Assembly (NCBI GenBank): GCA_958296045.1
Contig: CATQHT010000003.1
Location: 1,003,246 to 1,067,245 of the forward strand
Direction: 5' to 3'
DNA from: Rhodothermales bacterium
Lineage (GTDB): Bacteria; Bacteroidota; Rhodothermia; Rhodothermales; Bin80
DNA: 64,000 bases
Positions within the stretch are counted from its first letter, which is position 1, and each line of letters opens with the position of its first letter. This document shows, piece by piece, positions 17,874-28,484 of this stretch. A model generated the notes under the pieces. That model was given only the letters and a program-made list of their open reading frames with translations, did no database searches and had not been told where the DNA came from. The position numbers were made by a program, and so were the translations under genes.

Positions 17874-19064
17874 CTACACCGCCCTGACGACCATGGCCGT
17901 TCCTCCACCCATGCCGTGACAAATCGCGGCAAGCCCGAGCTCCAACCCCTTCTGTCGCATTGCATGCATAAGCGTAACCATGATGCGGGCACCCGAACAA
18001 CCGATCGGGTGGCCCAACGCGATCGCACCACCGCGGACGTTGAGTCTGTCGTATCCGACGCCGAGCTGCGAATGAAAGAGATGGCTGCTCAAGGCAAATG
18101 CTTCGTTGTTTTCGAACAGATCCACATCGCCGGCGTCTGCCCCCGCCAAGTGCAGTGCCCTCTTGGAGGCCGCCGATGGAACTTCCAGGAAGCGCCACGG
18201 AGGACCAGCAGCCCATGCTCCAGACAATACCTCCCAGCGCGGCGTGAGGCCATGCGCCTTTACAGCCTCCCCGCTGGCCACCAGTAATCCGGCGGCCCCG
18301 TCGCTGATCTGACTGCTCGTGCCCGCCGTGAGGACGCCCTTGGGATCAAATGCCGGCCGGAGCCTCCCCAATGCCTCGAGCGTCGTCTGCGGGCGTATCC
18401 CCTCGTCGCGCTCGAGCTGGAAATTACCCTTGCGGCCTTCAACGGTGAGCGGCACCATTTCGTCATCAAACTGCCCCGCTTCCGATGCCGCCATCGCCCG
18501 CTCATGCGAAGCACACGCGATGGCATCGAGCTCGGCACGCGTAGCACCAACCTCCTGGGCAAGCCTCTCGGCCTGCTCTCCCATGGCTTCGCCTGAGAAG
18601 GGATCCGACAAGCCATCGCCATGCAGCACGTCAGTTAGTGTCTCTTTGGGCCCCGCCAGGTACTTATAGCCCCAGCGGGCACGGCCCGAAAGGTAGAACC
18701 CTGCACCCGACATGGATTCGGTGCCGCCCGCCAAAATAATGTCCGCCTCGCCTGAGCGAATGTAGGCTGCCGCTGTCATCACGCTCTTCATTCCAGAAGA
18801 GCAGACCATATCCACGGAAACTGCATCCACTGAAGGCGGGATGCCTCCCTTCAATGCAGCCTGGCGCGCCACAAGCTGTCCCCGGCCCGCACGCAGCACG
18901 TTCCCGAGAATGACCAGGTCAAGCGCAGCGCCGTCGACCCTGGCGCGTGCCAGTGCTTCTCGCAACACGGGCGCCGCCAGCTCGGCTGGCCCCCATGCCT
19001 TAAGCGAGCCGCCAAAACGACCAATGGGCGTGCGGACCGCGGTAAGAATGTATACCGACTTCAT
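17874..19064 (-). CDS. thiolase (acetyl-CoA C-acyltransferase family)
   Basis: 396 aa, full length for a thiolase. It forms or cleaves 3-ketoacyl-CoA in the cytoplasm, in beta-oxidation or acetoacetyl-CoA synthesis. The nucleophile is C88 in VDMVCSSGMKS. The ENNEAFA segment, H352 in GGAIALGHPIGCSGAR and C382 near the end complete the active site. The last motif reads CHGMGGG where most thiolases have CxGGG(M/Q)G, a small rearrangement. Preference for acetoacetyl-CoA or longer substrates cannot be read from the sequence. It starts 10 bases after the YyaL-like gene ends, on the same strand. The stop is TAG. Confidence 0.93.
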   Translation of the reverse strand: MKSVYILTAVRTPIGRFGGSLKAWGPAELAAPVLREALARARVDGAALDLVILGNVLRAGRGQLVARQAALKGGIPPSVDAVSVDMVCSSGMKSVMTAAAYIRSGEADIILAGGTESMSGAGFYLSGRARWGYKYLAGPKETLTDVLHGDGLSDPFSGEAMGEQAERLAQEVGATRAELDAIACASHERAMAASEAGQFDDEMVPLTVEGRKGNFQLERDEGIRPQTTLEALGRLRPAFDPKGVLTAGTSSQISDGAAGLLVASGEAVKAHGLTPRWEVLSGAWAAGPPWRFLEVPSAASKRALHLAGADAGDVDLFENNEAFALSSHLFHSQLGVGYDRLNVRGGAIALGHPIGCSGARIMVTLMHAMRQKGLELGLAAICHGMGGGTAMVVRAV

Positions 19065-19074
19065 GACTTAGCAC

Positions 19075-21150
19075 TTATTGATCAGCGATGTTTGCATTCC
19101 CCTGTTCCTTCGTCTCACCCAACTGCTCCAGCATGGCGCTGACCGATGTTACAGGCGCCTGGCAGGAAAAGCCTTCACACACGTACGCCGTTGCCTTACC
19201 ATCGATCATACGGTAGGGCACAAGGTATGGGGCTAGTTGCGCTGACCCCGGTTGCTCGCTAACCGGACGGAGGCACACCACCACGTTGGGCAGGTAGCGC
19301 ACAGCAAGCGCCCGCAGCATCGCCCCGGTGTCGGGTGCGTGTGGATACCCGGCGATAATTACTTCCCGTGCTGGTCCCAATGCGAAGTCGAGCGCTGAAA
19401 ACATAGCCATCGTTGCCGTCGGCGCACCTCGCATCAGCTGCGCGTGTGTTCTAGCGATAGTCCAGGCTTCTTTAATCAGTGCGGTGTCGTGGGTCAAGTG
19501 CCCGAGCCTCAGCAGATTCATCATCATCACGGCATTCCCTGACGCTACAGGCGAATCATACGACGGCCGCGAACGCACCAAGAGCTCTTCCCCGTCATCG
19601 GGCGTCTGAAAATATCCCCCCTGATCCGACCGCAATCGCTCACGGGCTGTGCGGCACAGTCCCTGTGCATCCGCCAGCCACCGTGACTCAAAGGTCGCCT
19701 CATACAACTCAATAAGGCCCCATACCATGCAGGCATAGTCGTCCAGCATCCCGGGAATAGCCGCGCTTCCATCCCTCCACCGGTGAAGAAGCCTAAATCC
19801 GTCTGACATCAGGTGGGATCGGACAAACGACGCGGCACTCTCAGCGGCCCCCACATAGACGGGCTCCTGTAGCACGCGCCCAGCACGAGCCATAGCCGCA
19901 ATCATTATCCCGTTCCAGTCCGCGAGGACCTTGTCGTCTTTCAAGGGGCGCACCCTTGAGCTGCGGTGCGCGAAGAGCCTGTCAAGAGCGTCGCGGTGCA
20001 GGTCGTTGCCTGTTGGGACTGACGTGGTGTGCAACACGTTTTCCCCCGTGTACACACGCGTACGTTCATCTCTGAAGTTACCGCCAGACCGCACGTTGAA
20101 GGCCGCCTCCACCTCGGCAAAAAGGGACTCCCCGAGCACATCGCGCAGCTCCTGGTGAGTCCAGACATAGTACTTACCCTCGTGGCCCTCGCTGTCGGCG
20201 TCTTCAGCTGAATAGAAGCCTCCTTCGGCACTGACCATGTCGTGCAACACATACCGCAACGTCTCGTGCGCCGTACGCGCAAGAAACGGCTCGCCTATCG
20301 CCTGAAAAGCCTCCACACAGACCATCACCATCGTGGCCTGATCGTACAGCATCTTCTCAAAGTGAGGCAGAGTCCATGTGCGGTCGGTCGCATACCGGTG
20401 AAATCCCCCGCCCACATGGTCATAGATACCTCCGCTGCGCATGGCTGCCAGCGTCTGCCCCACCATCTGCAGTGCCACTGGCTTTCCTGTCCGTTTCCAG
20501 TAACGGAGCAGAAAGCGCAGACTCGTGGTCGATGGAAACTTAGGCGCGTCGCCAAAGCCGCCATGCACAGGGTCGAACGAGCCGCGGAGCGCCTCAAAGC
20601 CTGCATGCAGCAGGCTGCTGTCAGGCACCTGACCACTCATGTCTTTAGCCGCGAGCTCTGCCAATGCCCGGGTCAACCGATCCGCATCCGCCACGAGCCC
20701 TTGGCGTCGCCGGTCCCATGCATCCTGCACCATGGGAATCAGCTCCATCATGCCGTAGCGTCCCCCAACGGTAGTCTTTGGTATGTACGTGGCTGCAAAA
20801 AAGGGCTTGCGCTCCGGTGTCATGAATATGGTCAGGGGCCAGCCGCCCCTTTGGCCAATCAACTGGCAGACCGTCATATATACCGCATCAATGTCCGGGC
20901 GCTCCTCCCGGTCCACCTTCACATTGATGAAAGCCGCATTCATGAGCGACGCCACGGCGTGATCCTCAAACGACTCGCGCTCCATGACATGGCACCAGTG
21001 GCAGGTGGCGTACCCGATAGACAGAAACACGGGCTTATCTTCAGCAACTGCCCGCTCAAAGGCCTCTGGAGCCCAGGGCCACCAGTCTACGGGGTTGTCC
21101 TTGTGCTGGAGCAGATACGGACTCTTTTCTTTCGCTAGCCTGTTACTCAT
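19075..21150 (-). CDS. YyaL/DUF255 thioredoxin-domain protein
   Basis: Start set at the ATG at 21150 ([20 protein letters not shown]), the conserved family beginning; an upstream ATG at 21186 adds 12 unconserved residues. 691 aa, normal for this family (human homologue SPATA20). The N-terminal thioredoxin-like domain carries [16 protein letters not shown], a CxxC motif, then [15 protein letters not shown] and [11 protein letters not shown]. The remainder is an alpha/alpha-barrel glycosidase-like domain ([37 protein letters not shown]). The biochemical role is not established in the family. The stop codon is 10 bases before the thiolase start. Confidence 0.93.
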   Translation of the reverse strand: MSNRLAKEKSPYLLQHKDNPVDWWPWAPEAFERAVAEDKPVFLSIGYATCHWCHVMERESFEDHAVASLMNAAFINVKVDREERPDIDAVYMTVCQLIGQRGGWPLTIFMTPERKPFFAATYIPKTTVGGRYGMMELIPMVQDAWDRRRQGLVADADRLTRALAELAAKDMSGQVPDSSLLHAGFEALRGSFDPVHGGFGDAPKFPSTTSLRFLLRYWKRTGKPVALQMVGQTLAAMRSGGIYDHVGGGFHRYATDRTWTLPHFEKMLYDQATMVMVCVEAFQAIGEPFLARTAHETLRYVLHDMVSAEGGFYSAEDADSEGHEGKYYVWTHQELRDVLGESLFAEVEAAFNVRSGGNFRDERTRVYTGENVLHTTSVPTGNDLHRDALDRLFAHRSSRVRPLKDDKVLADWNGIMIAAMARAGRVLQEPVYVGAAESAASFVRSHLMSDGFRLLHRWRDGSAAIPGMLDDYACMVWGLIELYEATFESRWLADAQGLCRTARERLRSDQGGYFQTPDDGEELLVRSRPSYDSPVASGNAVMMMNLLRLGHLTHDTALIKEAWTIARTHAQLMRGAPTATMAMFSALDFALGPAREVIIAGYPHAPDTGAMLRALAVRYLPNVVVCLRPVSEQPGSAQLAPYLVPYRMIDGKATAYVCEGFSCQAPVTSVSAMLEQLGETKEQGNANIADQ

Positions 21151-21376
21151 TGTCTCAATTGGGACATGTGTACGATACGGCAGCACTCATATTCACGATT
21201 CTGTGCCCCAGCATGGGGGCTTCCTGCCCTCTTAGAGAAATGTCCACCCTTGCGAAAACTATGGACGCGGCGGTGAAGCACATTGTACCCTTCATTGTTG
21301 CAACATGTCCATTGTTCGGTAGTTAAGCACACAAGGTACATATGTTTGCCGACTTTGGTATATCAAGGTATTCACC

Positions 21377-22681
21377 TCAGTGTCCTGGCGCCTTCAGGCC
21401 AACCATCACGTCCATCACGTTGGTATGCGTCGGGCCCGTGTAGAGTGCGCTGCCAGCGGCCTCAAAAAAGCGACGCGCATCGTTGTTGCAGAGCAGCGCC
21501 ATGGGCTCCGCGCCCTGGCGCCTCGCCACGGATACCGTTTGGGGCGTCGCCCACGCTCCGGCTGCCCCACTGGTGCCATCCACACCGTCCGTCCCGCCAC
21601 TCAACACCAAGGTGTCGATACCTGCGCCTTCCAGCACTATCGCAGCGGACAGCGCCACCTCCTGGTTGCGACCGCCCATTCCGGTCCCCGTCACAGTCAC
21701 CGTAGTTTCTCCTCCCCAGAGCAGGCAGGTCCCTCTGGGCGACGCCAACACAGCTGTGGCCAGCGCTTCACCCACCATCCGAGCCTCACCGGTCACATCA
21801 TTTTGAATTACCGGCACGTACCCCATGGCTCGGGCATATTCGGCAGCGCGGTTCAGCGCCACCCCGTTGGTGCCAACGAGTCGTACCCGCGGCGGTGCTA
21901 AGTCACCTGCCTTGGGCGTCTCGTGAAGCTTTCCTTGCGCGCCAGCCTTAAGGCGTACGAGTACCGACGCCGGCATGACGTCGACCAGACCATACCGCTC
22001 TGCCACGGCCTGCGCTCCCGCAAAGGTGGACGGATCAGCAACGGTCGGCCCACTGGCAATCACCGGCAGCGCATCGCCCGGCACATCAGAAACCGCCAGC
22101 GTCACCACCGTGGCAGGGCGAGCGGTATGAGCAAGCCAGCCTCCTTTTATGTGAGACAAGTGCTTGCGCACCATATTGATCTCACCAATGTCGGCCCCAG
22201 AACGTAGGAGCAACCGATTAACCTGCTCCAAGTCGTCGAGGCTGATGCCTGCCGCCGGGGCGCACCACAAGGCTGATCCACCGCCAGACAGCAGAACGAG
22301 CACCAGATCCTTCGGCCCGGCGTTTCTGACCGTGCTCAGCGCACGCTCCGCTGCCCGCACACTCTGTTCACTGGGCACCGGGTGCCCGGCCTCAAGGACC
22401 CGGATCTGCTCTGGACGCCGCTGGGTGGCTGGCAGCGCCGCTACATACCCTCTGGGTACCACTACCTCTCCAGCATAGCTCGTTCCCTCCAGCCCGGCCT
22501 CCAGAGCTCCCGCCATCGCCATCGCAGCTTTTCCTGCGCCCAGCACGCGTATCTCCAGGTATTGACCTGGATTCTTGCCCAAAGCGGTAGCTAAGTCAAG
22601 GCAACCGAGCATCCGGTCGGCCTGGACGCTGCGCACCGCGGCCATAAATATCGCCTTTGCGTCCCGGATCAGCCGCTCCAT
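21377..22681 (-). CDS. glycerate 2-kinase (DUF4147/MOFRL family)
   Basis: 434 aa. Family members phosphorylate D-glycerate to 2-phosphoglycerate with ATP, linking glyoxylate or serine breakdown to glycolysis. Visible landmarks are VLGAGKAAMAMAGALE, LLSGGGSALWCAPAAGISL, INMVRKHLSHIKGG, DVPGDALPVIASGPTVAD and the C-terminal MOFRL domain (WGGETTVTVTGTGMGGRNQE, LSGGTDGVDGTSGAAGAW, THTNVMDVMV). All parts look intact. It is transcribed away from the NIPSNAP gene across a 68-base gap, a probable divergent promoter, and lies 190 bases upstream of the YyaL-like gene on the same strand. Confidence 0.95.
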   Translation of the reverse strand: MERLIRDAKAIFMAAVRSVQADRMLGCLDLATALGKNPGQYLEIRVLGAGKAAMAMAGALEAGLEGTSYAGEVVVPRGYVAALPATQRRPEQIRVLEAGHPVPSEQSVRAAERALSTVRNAGPKDLVLVLLSGGGSALWCAPAAGISLDDLEQVNRLLLRSGADIGEINMVRKHLSHIKGGWLAHTARPATVVTLAVSDVPGDALPVIASGPTVADPSTFAGAQAVAERYGLVDVMPASVLVRLKAGAQGKLHETPKAGDLAPPRVRLVGTNGVALNRAAEYARAMGYVPVIQNDVTGEARMVGEALATAVLASPRGTCLLWGGETTVTVTGTGMGGRNQEVALSAAIVLEGAGIDTLVLSGGTDGVDGTSGAAGAWATPQTVSVARRQGAEPMALLCNNDARRFFEAAGSALYTGPTHTNVMDVMVGLKAPGH

Positions 22682-22749
22682 AGTCCCCTACCCCTACATT
22701 CTGTATAATTAGCCGCGTCCTGAAGCCACCGTTTAGCAACCTGCCTCGA

Positions 22750-23526
22750 ATGAACCGTCGCCACTTTATCGCCGCCTCGGGTGCGGCTGCCACCCTGCCA
22801 TTCGCATCTTTGGCCAATCACTCTAACCCGCGGCAGTTCCTGGAGGTCATCATCTACCACCTGCATCCAGGTTTGCGCCGTGGACTGGTAGCCGACTTTT
22901 ACAGGGATGTGGCGCTTCCGACCTACAGGCGGCTCGGCATCGGCCCGGTGGGCACGTTTTCGGTTATGCACGGCCCTACCGCACCATCTCTCTTTGTGGT
23001 CGTTCCACACGACACCCTTGAATCGGCCGCCAATGCCGCCAGCACACTGCGCCAGGACGCCACCTACCTGCAGGAAGGCGAGGCCTTCTTGGGCGCACCG
23101 CTCTCTGATCCGGCATATGTGCGGCACGAAAGACTCCTGCTTCACGCCTTCACCGACATGCCTACGGTGGAACCTCAAGCCGAGGCATTGGGATCCGAAC
23201 GCATATTTGAGTGGCGCAGATACGAAAGCCACAGCAGACGGGCTGGCCAAAAGAAGATCGCCATGTTCAATGAAGGCGGCGAAATCGCGATCTTTCGCAG
23301 GGTGGGACTGATACCGGTGTTCTTCGGCGACATGCTGTTTGGCGCTTCCATGCCCAACCTGACATACTTGTTGGCCTTCGAGAATATGGCTGAACGCGAA
23401 GCCGCATGGCAGCGGTTCTTGGACGATCCAGAATGGCATGCGCTAAGGGACGACCCGCAGTATGCGGACACGGTGTCCAACATCGCCAGCTACCTCCTTG
23501 CGCCCACATCCTTTTCTGAGATCTGA
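22750..23526 (+). CDS. NIPSNAP-family protein with twin-arginine leader
   Basis: 258 residues. The N-terminus MNRRHFIAASGAAATLPFAS has the Tat-like RRHF pattern followed by a hydrophobic stretch, so export is likely. Two NIPSNAP/dimeric alpha-beta-barrel-like halves follow: LEVIIYHLHPGL and, later, IFEWRRYESHSRR ... FGDMLFGASMPNLTYLLAFE ... AWQRFLDDPEWHALR. Function of bacterial NIPSNAP proteins is poorly defined. It ends 15 bases before the amidohydrolase gene on the same strand, so the two probably form an operon. Confidence 0.88.
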   Translation: MNRRHFIAASGAAATLPFASLANHSNPRQFLEVIIYHLHPGLRRGLVADFYRDVALPTYRRLGIGPVGTFSVMHGPTAPSLFVVVPHDTLESAANAASTLRQDATYLQEGEAFLGAPLSDPAYVRHERLLLHAFTDMPTVEPQAEALGSERIFEWRRYESHSRRAGQKKIAMFNEGGEIAIFRRVGLIPVFFGDMLFGASMPNLTYLLAFENMAEREAAWQRFLDDPEWHALRDDPQYADTVSNIASYLLAPTSFSEI

Positions 23527-23541
23527 TTTTTCGCCTGTGCT

Positions 23542-25185
23542 ATGAGCTGTCTGCGCTGCAATCTTTCGTGTTCCATAGCCGGTGCACTGGTACTGACCTT
23601 CGCGCTCCTATTTGTGACGCTGGAGGCATTCGGCCAGGAGGAGCGGCGTGGCGTCCTTGGCGGCCCGGATCGGACCGAGGGGGAAGGGGAAGGGCCGTTT
23701 GAGCGCCTCATCATTCGCGGTGCCACCATGATCGACGGGACCGGCGCCCCGCCGCGCAGCCCGGTGGACATCGTCATCGAAGGAAACAGAATCGTGCGCG
23801 TAGCCAGCGTAGGCGCTCCAGGCGCAGCAATCAACCCAGACCGGCGCCCCGAAGACGCCACCCGCGAAATTGAAGCGCACGGCATGTATGTCATTCCGGG
23901 CATCGTTGACCTGCATGCGCATACGGGCGGCATACCCAAAGTGCCTGAGGCGGAATATGTGTACAAGCTCTGGCTTGCGCACGGCATTACCACCGTGCGA
24001 GGCGTGCCCACCGGACCTATGGAGTGGTCCCTGAACGAGAAGGCGCGCAGCGCTCGCAATGAGATTGTCGCTCCGCACATCGTATCCTTCCACCGCCCCG
24101 GCAGCGGCTGGGAAGGCAGCGTACAGACACCGGAAGATGCACGTGAGTGGGTACGGTTTGCGGCCGAGCAAGGCGTCGACGGACTCAAGCTCGGCTCCTA
24201 TCGTCCAGAGATAATGGAAGCGTTGCTTAACGAAGCTGCTAAGTACGAGATAGGTTCTACCGCGCATTTGGGGCAGATGGGCGTGGCACAGATGAACGCG
24301 CTGGATGCGGCCCGTCTGGGGCTTACGGGCATGACGCACTTCTATGGGCTGTTCGAAGCCATGTATGATCAGGCGGATGTGCAGCCGTGGCCGGTGACGA
24401 TGGACTACAACGATGAGCAGCAGCGCTTCGGCCAAGTCGCTCGCCAGTGGCAGATGGTGACGCCACAAGGAGCCAAGTGGGAGGCCCTGATGGAGGAGTT
24501 CCTCGCGCTCGATTTCTACATCAATCCGACGATGGGCATCTACTCAGCTGGCAGAGACGTGATGCGCGCGCGTAATGCCGACTGGCATGCCACGTACACG
24601 CTCCCCAGCCTAGCGGCGTTTTTTGAACCCAGCCGCGTAGACCATGGCTCCTACTTTTTTGACTGGACGACGCACGACGAGGTGGCCTGGAAGAAGTTCT
24701 ACCAGGTGTGGATGCAGTTCCTTGAGGAATATAAGAACCGGGGCGGCAAGGTCACCGTCGGTTCCGATAGCGGATTCATCTATCAGCTGTACGGCTTCGG
24801 CACCATCTTGGAGCTGGAACTGCTCCAGGAGGCCGGATTTCATCCTCTGGAAGTGATACGCGCCGCCACGATGCACGGAGCAATGGAAATCTTTAAACCG
24901 TCTGGCAGGCCCATAGAGTTCGGAGTTATTAGGGCAGGTCTGCGCGCGGACTTGGTGGTTCTAGAAGAGAATCCGCTGCACAACCTTAAGACGCTCTATG
25001 GAACCGGCGCGGTGAAGCTTAACGATGAGACCGGGGAGGTAGAACGCGTTGGCGGCGTGACCTACACCATAAAGGACGGCATCATCTACGACGCGCAGGC
25101 ACTCTTGCAGGATGTAGCCGACATGGTGGAACGCCAGCGCATTAAGCGCGAGGATTCGCTAGAAAACTCCAGCGAGGGGCAGTAA
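23542..25185 (+). CDS. exported amidohydrolase-family metal-dependent hydrolase
   Basis: 547 aa with a signal peptide (ALVLTFALLFVTLEAFGQ). The amidohydrolase fold is shown by the TMIDGTGAPPRSPVDIVIEG start, the metal motif VDLHAHTGG after MYVIPGI, TAHLGQMG, the strand VTVGSDSGFIYQL with the late metal Asp, and the closing LRADLVVLEENPL typical of imidazolonepropionase/prolidase-like members. It would hydrolyse a cyclic amide, a dipeptide or a related bond in the periplasm; substrate unknown. The frame runs cleanly to TAA. Convergent with the TonB receptor gene, about 100 bases apart. Confidence 0.9.
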   Translation: MSCLRCNLSCSIAGALVLTFALLFVTLEAFGQEERRGVLGGPDRTEGEGEGPFERLIIRGATMIDGTGAPPRSPVDIVIEGNRIVRVASVGAPGAAINPDRRPEDATREIEAHGMYVIPGIVDLHAHTGGIPKVPEAEYVYKLWLAHGITTVRGVPTGPMEWSLNEKARSARNEIVAPHIVSFHRPGSGWEGSVQTPEDAREWVRFAAEQGVDGLKLGSYRPEIMEALLNEAAKYEIGSTAHLGQMGVAQMNALDAARLGLTGMTHFYGLFEAMYDQADVQPWPVTMDYNDEQQRFGQVARQWQMVTPQGAKWEALMEEFLALDFYINPTMGIYSAGRDVMRARNADWHATYTLPSLAAFFEPSRVDHGSYFFDWTTHDEVAWKKFYQVWMQFLEEYKNRGGKVTVGSDSGFIYQLYGFGTILELELLQEAGFHPLEVIRAATMHGAMEIFKPSGRPIEFGVIRAGLRADLVVLEENPLHNLKTLYGTGAVKLNDETGEVERVGGVTYTIKDGIIYDAQALLQDVADMVERQRIKREDSLENSSEGQ

Positions 25186-25286
25186 GAGCACGGCCAATAC
25201 GCGCCAGCACCGCAGGTGGCCAGACCCCAGCTTGGCGAGCTGCAGCGCGCCCTAGAGGCGCAGAGCATCCCGGCTCGGCCGCACAC

Positions 25287-28016
25287 CTACAACACAATGC
25301 GCGTTCCCACACTCCAGGTCCGCGGCAACCCTAGGAACACCGCCGCATCATCCGCGGTGCCCTGCCCAACGCCGTTGCCTGGATAGGCATGAAACCGTGA
25401 ATTGTTGGTGGCATCCTGCACGTAGGTCGCATCAAAGAGGTTGAAAACATGCACAAATATGCGCGCCGGCACCCGGCGCAGCATGAAATCAACTTGCGCC
25501 TGCGCATCGACTACCGTGTACGGTGGCGTCTCCCATACGCGGGTCCCCGGCAAGACTTGTCCAGCCGGATCAAAGTCTGCAAAGTGCCGCGCATAGGAAC
25601 GGCCGCTCACCGTCAGACGCACGGTGCGTAAAGGGAGCACGGTAACCGCATAAGCGAGTTGCGTCTGCGGCGCATCCCCCACCATGATGTCTTTCAGGTA
25701 CAGCGTTATATCTGTCTGCGTCCCGGGATCAGACCGGTCCGGCGTGTACTTGCCAAAGACGTTGGCAGTGTACCGCCAGTCTCCCACAGAGAAGGCAGCA
25801 TCTAGGCGCAAAAACGCTCTCGGCTGAAATGCCACCTCGCCTTCCACTCCGATATGCTGCGAATCCAAGCCCCGGATGCTGACCAGCTCCGCATTGCCGC
25901 TCTGCTCGACCAGGCTGCGCGTCACCGTACGGTCATCCCAGCGTGTACGGTACACGTTAAGCTTAGCGGTCAGTCTACGGTTCAGGGAACGGTATGTGGC
26001 CCCCGCTTCCAGGCCCACGAAGGTCTCGTTCTGCGGATTCGCGTTGACCGTCCTTGAGATGGCATCTATCACGCCGTCAAATACCGGCACCTTCGACACG
26101 ATCCCCGCGCTAATAAAGGCCGACAGAGTACCGGTCAAGTTCGCGGTGACACCGCCTTTTAACTGGTACCCGGTCAGCGGGTCTGGATGCACACGAAAGG
26201 GCTGCCCGTTCTGTTCGGTATAGAAATCCTCAAAGGTGTACCCAACCGCTGAGTATCCCGCCACCGCAAACCCCGCCAGGCGGTCCATTTCCATCTGGCC
26301 CTGCACAAAGCCACCCACCCAGCTGACCGCAACGATGTCATTATAGTCAAACCGGTCCCCCAACACGAGCACGCGCCCGTCTTCGCCCCAGAAGTCACTG
26401 TCGCGACGCCAATAGCCGTTGCCGCCTAACAGGTCACGGATGGTGCTGTAGTGCTGGATCTCCGCCGTACGCCAGTCCACACCCGCCTCCAGGCTAAACT
26501 GGTCCGACACCCGATAGGAAAACTTTGAGATGCCACCTACAGTCCACTGCACATTGTGTCGGTTCCGGAGGATTCCCTGAGAAAGCCTATCTCTGTTACG
26601 CGAGATCATCGTGTCGTAGTCCGGTACCGGGGAAGGCCCAGCATCGTCGAATTCAAACGTTCCGTGCCTTCCTGAGCCTCCCCCTTTGCCACCCGAGTAA
26701 TAGAGAACCGTGGAAAGGAGCGACCGTTCAGAAAGCTGGCCGAAGTGACTAAGACTGACGATAGGCTTGTGAAAAAAGTTCTCTATCTCGTCAAAGTAGC
26801 GCTTATTGTGCCGGCGCACTTCGCCAAACCCGTTGTGCTGGACATCCGTGTAGGTGACCCTCTTTAGCTCGCCCACGTTCTGATTCCACCGCCGCCCCCC
26901 TTCGGGAATCCTCTTGAGGATGTCCGAGATGGTGGCATCCGTCAGGCCGTCCTGTTGAAAAACTTTGCGGGCATACTCATGGTCATAGGCCGCCAGATTC
27001 TGCTTGAATAAGTTCTGCCCGTGGCGCTGAGACGCCCCGATCGCGAAAAAGTCCACCCTGTGCCGACTGGTAACGTTCCATCCGGCGGCCGCATAATAGG
27101 ACCACATGTCGGTCCAGGTGCCGTTCACATATCCAGAGCCTATCTTGCGCACGCCGGATATCGTGATCGCCAACTTCTCCTTCATCAGCCCGGTTGACGC
27201 CATCAAGGTAGTTCTGCCCACCCCGTCGTTGCCGTACTCCTGCTTCACAAGAATTTGGCGGTCATGGTGGGCCGGGTCTGTGATGATGTTCATGGACCCG
27301 CCAATGGACGGCGTGGCAAGGTTCACCGCTGAGAGGCCTCGCTGCAGCTGAATGGAGTTGGTGACTTCGCCCAGCCCATCCCAGTTGGACCAGTACAGCC
27401 AGCCGCTTTCCATGTCGTTAACCGGAATACCGTTGATCATGATGGCCACGTTGCGCTGATTGAACCCGCGCACATTGACGCGCGCGTCGCCCGCGCCGCC
27501 TCCTTGCACCGTGCTGTAGACCGATGGCATGCTGTTAAGCACCAGCGGCACGTCACGCATGCCCAGTTCGCGCTGGATGCGAGCCTGGTCCAGGTTGGAG
27601 AATGCTACCGGCGTACTCCGATCCAGTGCTCTTGAAGAGAACACCTCCATTGCTTCCAGGGCCACGCTGGTGACACTGAGCGTAAAATCCACCTGTACGG
27701 TGGCGCCTTCCCGCACGGTGATAATGCGCGTAGCCTCATTGTAACCCAAAAAGAATACCGCGAGCGTGTAGGTGCCTAGTGGTGCGCCCACTATCTCATA
27801 CCGCCCCGTAGCATCCGTCGCACCTCCCAGCGTAGTACCGGCCAAAAACACGGACGCCCCCGGGATCGGATTTCCGCTATTCTCATCCGTAACTGTGCCT
27901 GTGACTGTCGGCTGCGCGTATGCTGCAGCGACCATGTGCAGGGCCGCCAGCACCAAGACCATTGCGCATCCCAGACATCGCCCCTTACCCGTATCGATTG
28001 AAGTTCGTTCAGACAT
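25287..28016 (-). CDS. TonB-dependent receptor with carboxypeptidase-regulatory-like N-domain
   Basis: 909 aa. Signal peptide ending near VAAAYAQ, then a CarboxypepD_reg-like domain (VTGTVTDENSGNPIPGASVF ... GRYEIVGAPLGTYTL), then a plug (ALEAMEVFSSRALD, VNVRGFNQRNVAIMINGIPV, IGGSMNIITDP) and a 22-strand-type barrel. The C-terminus is RTWSVGTRIVL, with residues alternating as in outer-membrane strands. It should import a large substrate across the outer membrane using TonB energy; no SusD partner or transporter sits beside it, so the substrate is unknown. The gene looks intact. Confidence 0.93.
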   Translation of the reverse strand: MSERTSIDTGKGRCLGCAMVLVLAALHMVAAAYAQPTVTGTVTDENSGNPIPGASVFLAGTTLGGATDATGRYEIVGAPLGTYTLAVFFLGYNEATRIITVREGATVQVDFTLSVTSVALEAMEVFSSRALDRSTPVAFSNLDQARIQRELGMRDVPLVLNSMPSVYSTVQGGGAGDARVNVRGFNQRNVAIMINGIPVNDMESGWLYWSNWDGLGEVTNSIQLQRGLSAVNLATPSIGGSMNIITDPAHHDRQILVKQEYGNDGVGRTTLMASTGLMKEKLAITISGVRKIGSGYVNGTWTDMWSYYAAAGWNVTSRHRVDFFAIGASQRHGQNLFKQNLAAYDHEYARKVFQQDGLTDATISDILKRIPEGGRRWNQNVGELKRVTYTDVQHNGFGEVRRHNKRYFDEIENFFHKPIVSLSHFGQLSERSLLSTVLYYSGGKGGGSGRHGTFEFDDAGPSPVPDYDTMISRNRDRLSQGILRNRHNVQWTVGGISKFSYRVSDQFSLEAGVDWRTAEIQHYSTIRDLLGGNGYWRRDSDFWGEDGRVLVLGDRFDYNDIVAVSWVGGFVQGQMEMDRLAGFAVAGYSAVGYTFEDFYTEQNGQPFRVHPDPLTGYQLKGGVTANLTGTLSAFISAGIVSKVPVFDGVIDAISRTVNANPQNETFVGLEAGATYRSLNRRLTAKLNVYRTRWDDRTVTRSLVEQSGNAELVSIRGLDSQHIGVEGEVAFQPRAFLRLDAAFSVGDWRYTANVFGKYTPDRSDPGTQTDITLYLKDIMVGDAPQTQLAYAVTVLPLRTVRLTVSGRSYARHFADFDPAGQVLPGTRVWETPPYTVVDAQAQVDFMLRRVPARIFVHVFNLFDATYVQDATNNSRFHAYPGNGVGQGTADDAAVFLGLPRTWSVGTRIVL

Positions 28017-28484
28017 TAGAACTATACACGAGAGAAAACTCGCCCATAAAACTCAGGAGCGATGTCGTGGTTGCATGCCTGAACATGGTGAAGACACAGA
28101 CATGATCGTGCTACTGGACTAAGCAATGCCAAGCAAGGTGCGCTTGACCAATACTAGCGCCATCAGAGGTTGCTTTGCAACTAGGTGGAGAGGTATTGCC
28201 GGGTCCTGCACAAGCAAAGCAAGAAGCGTTCGAGTTACTAAGACCTGTGCAAGTGGCTGACGGCATTGCTCAATGCGACGGACTAGGAGGCCGGCTTCGC
28301 TCATAGGGCGCTGCGGAGTGTGAGGAGTATGACCCGTCGGGTCTGAAGGGGTTACATGCAGGCCTTAAAGAAGTTGGCAGGCTTCCCAGGTTTGGCGTGG
28401 ATGTCAACGGCTTTGGCCTGCAGGAGGCATGGCAGGCAGGAGTAAGACGACAAGTTCTCAGTAGCAGCGAAGCGTGTTGGAAAG
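28017..28484. other. intergenic, decayed sequence
   Basis: Nothing convincing. The last 100 bases before 28485 may be the broken 5' end of the tnpB pseudogene that follows, since the +1 frame there has interrupted TnpB-like basic stretches (LKKLAGFPG, AAKRVGKMFMKD). Confidence 0.45.

Noticed and set aside
28119-28304. 61-codon minus-strand frame as a small gene
   Set aside because: No start signal, no recognisable motif, and it lies in decayed insertion DNA.
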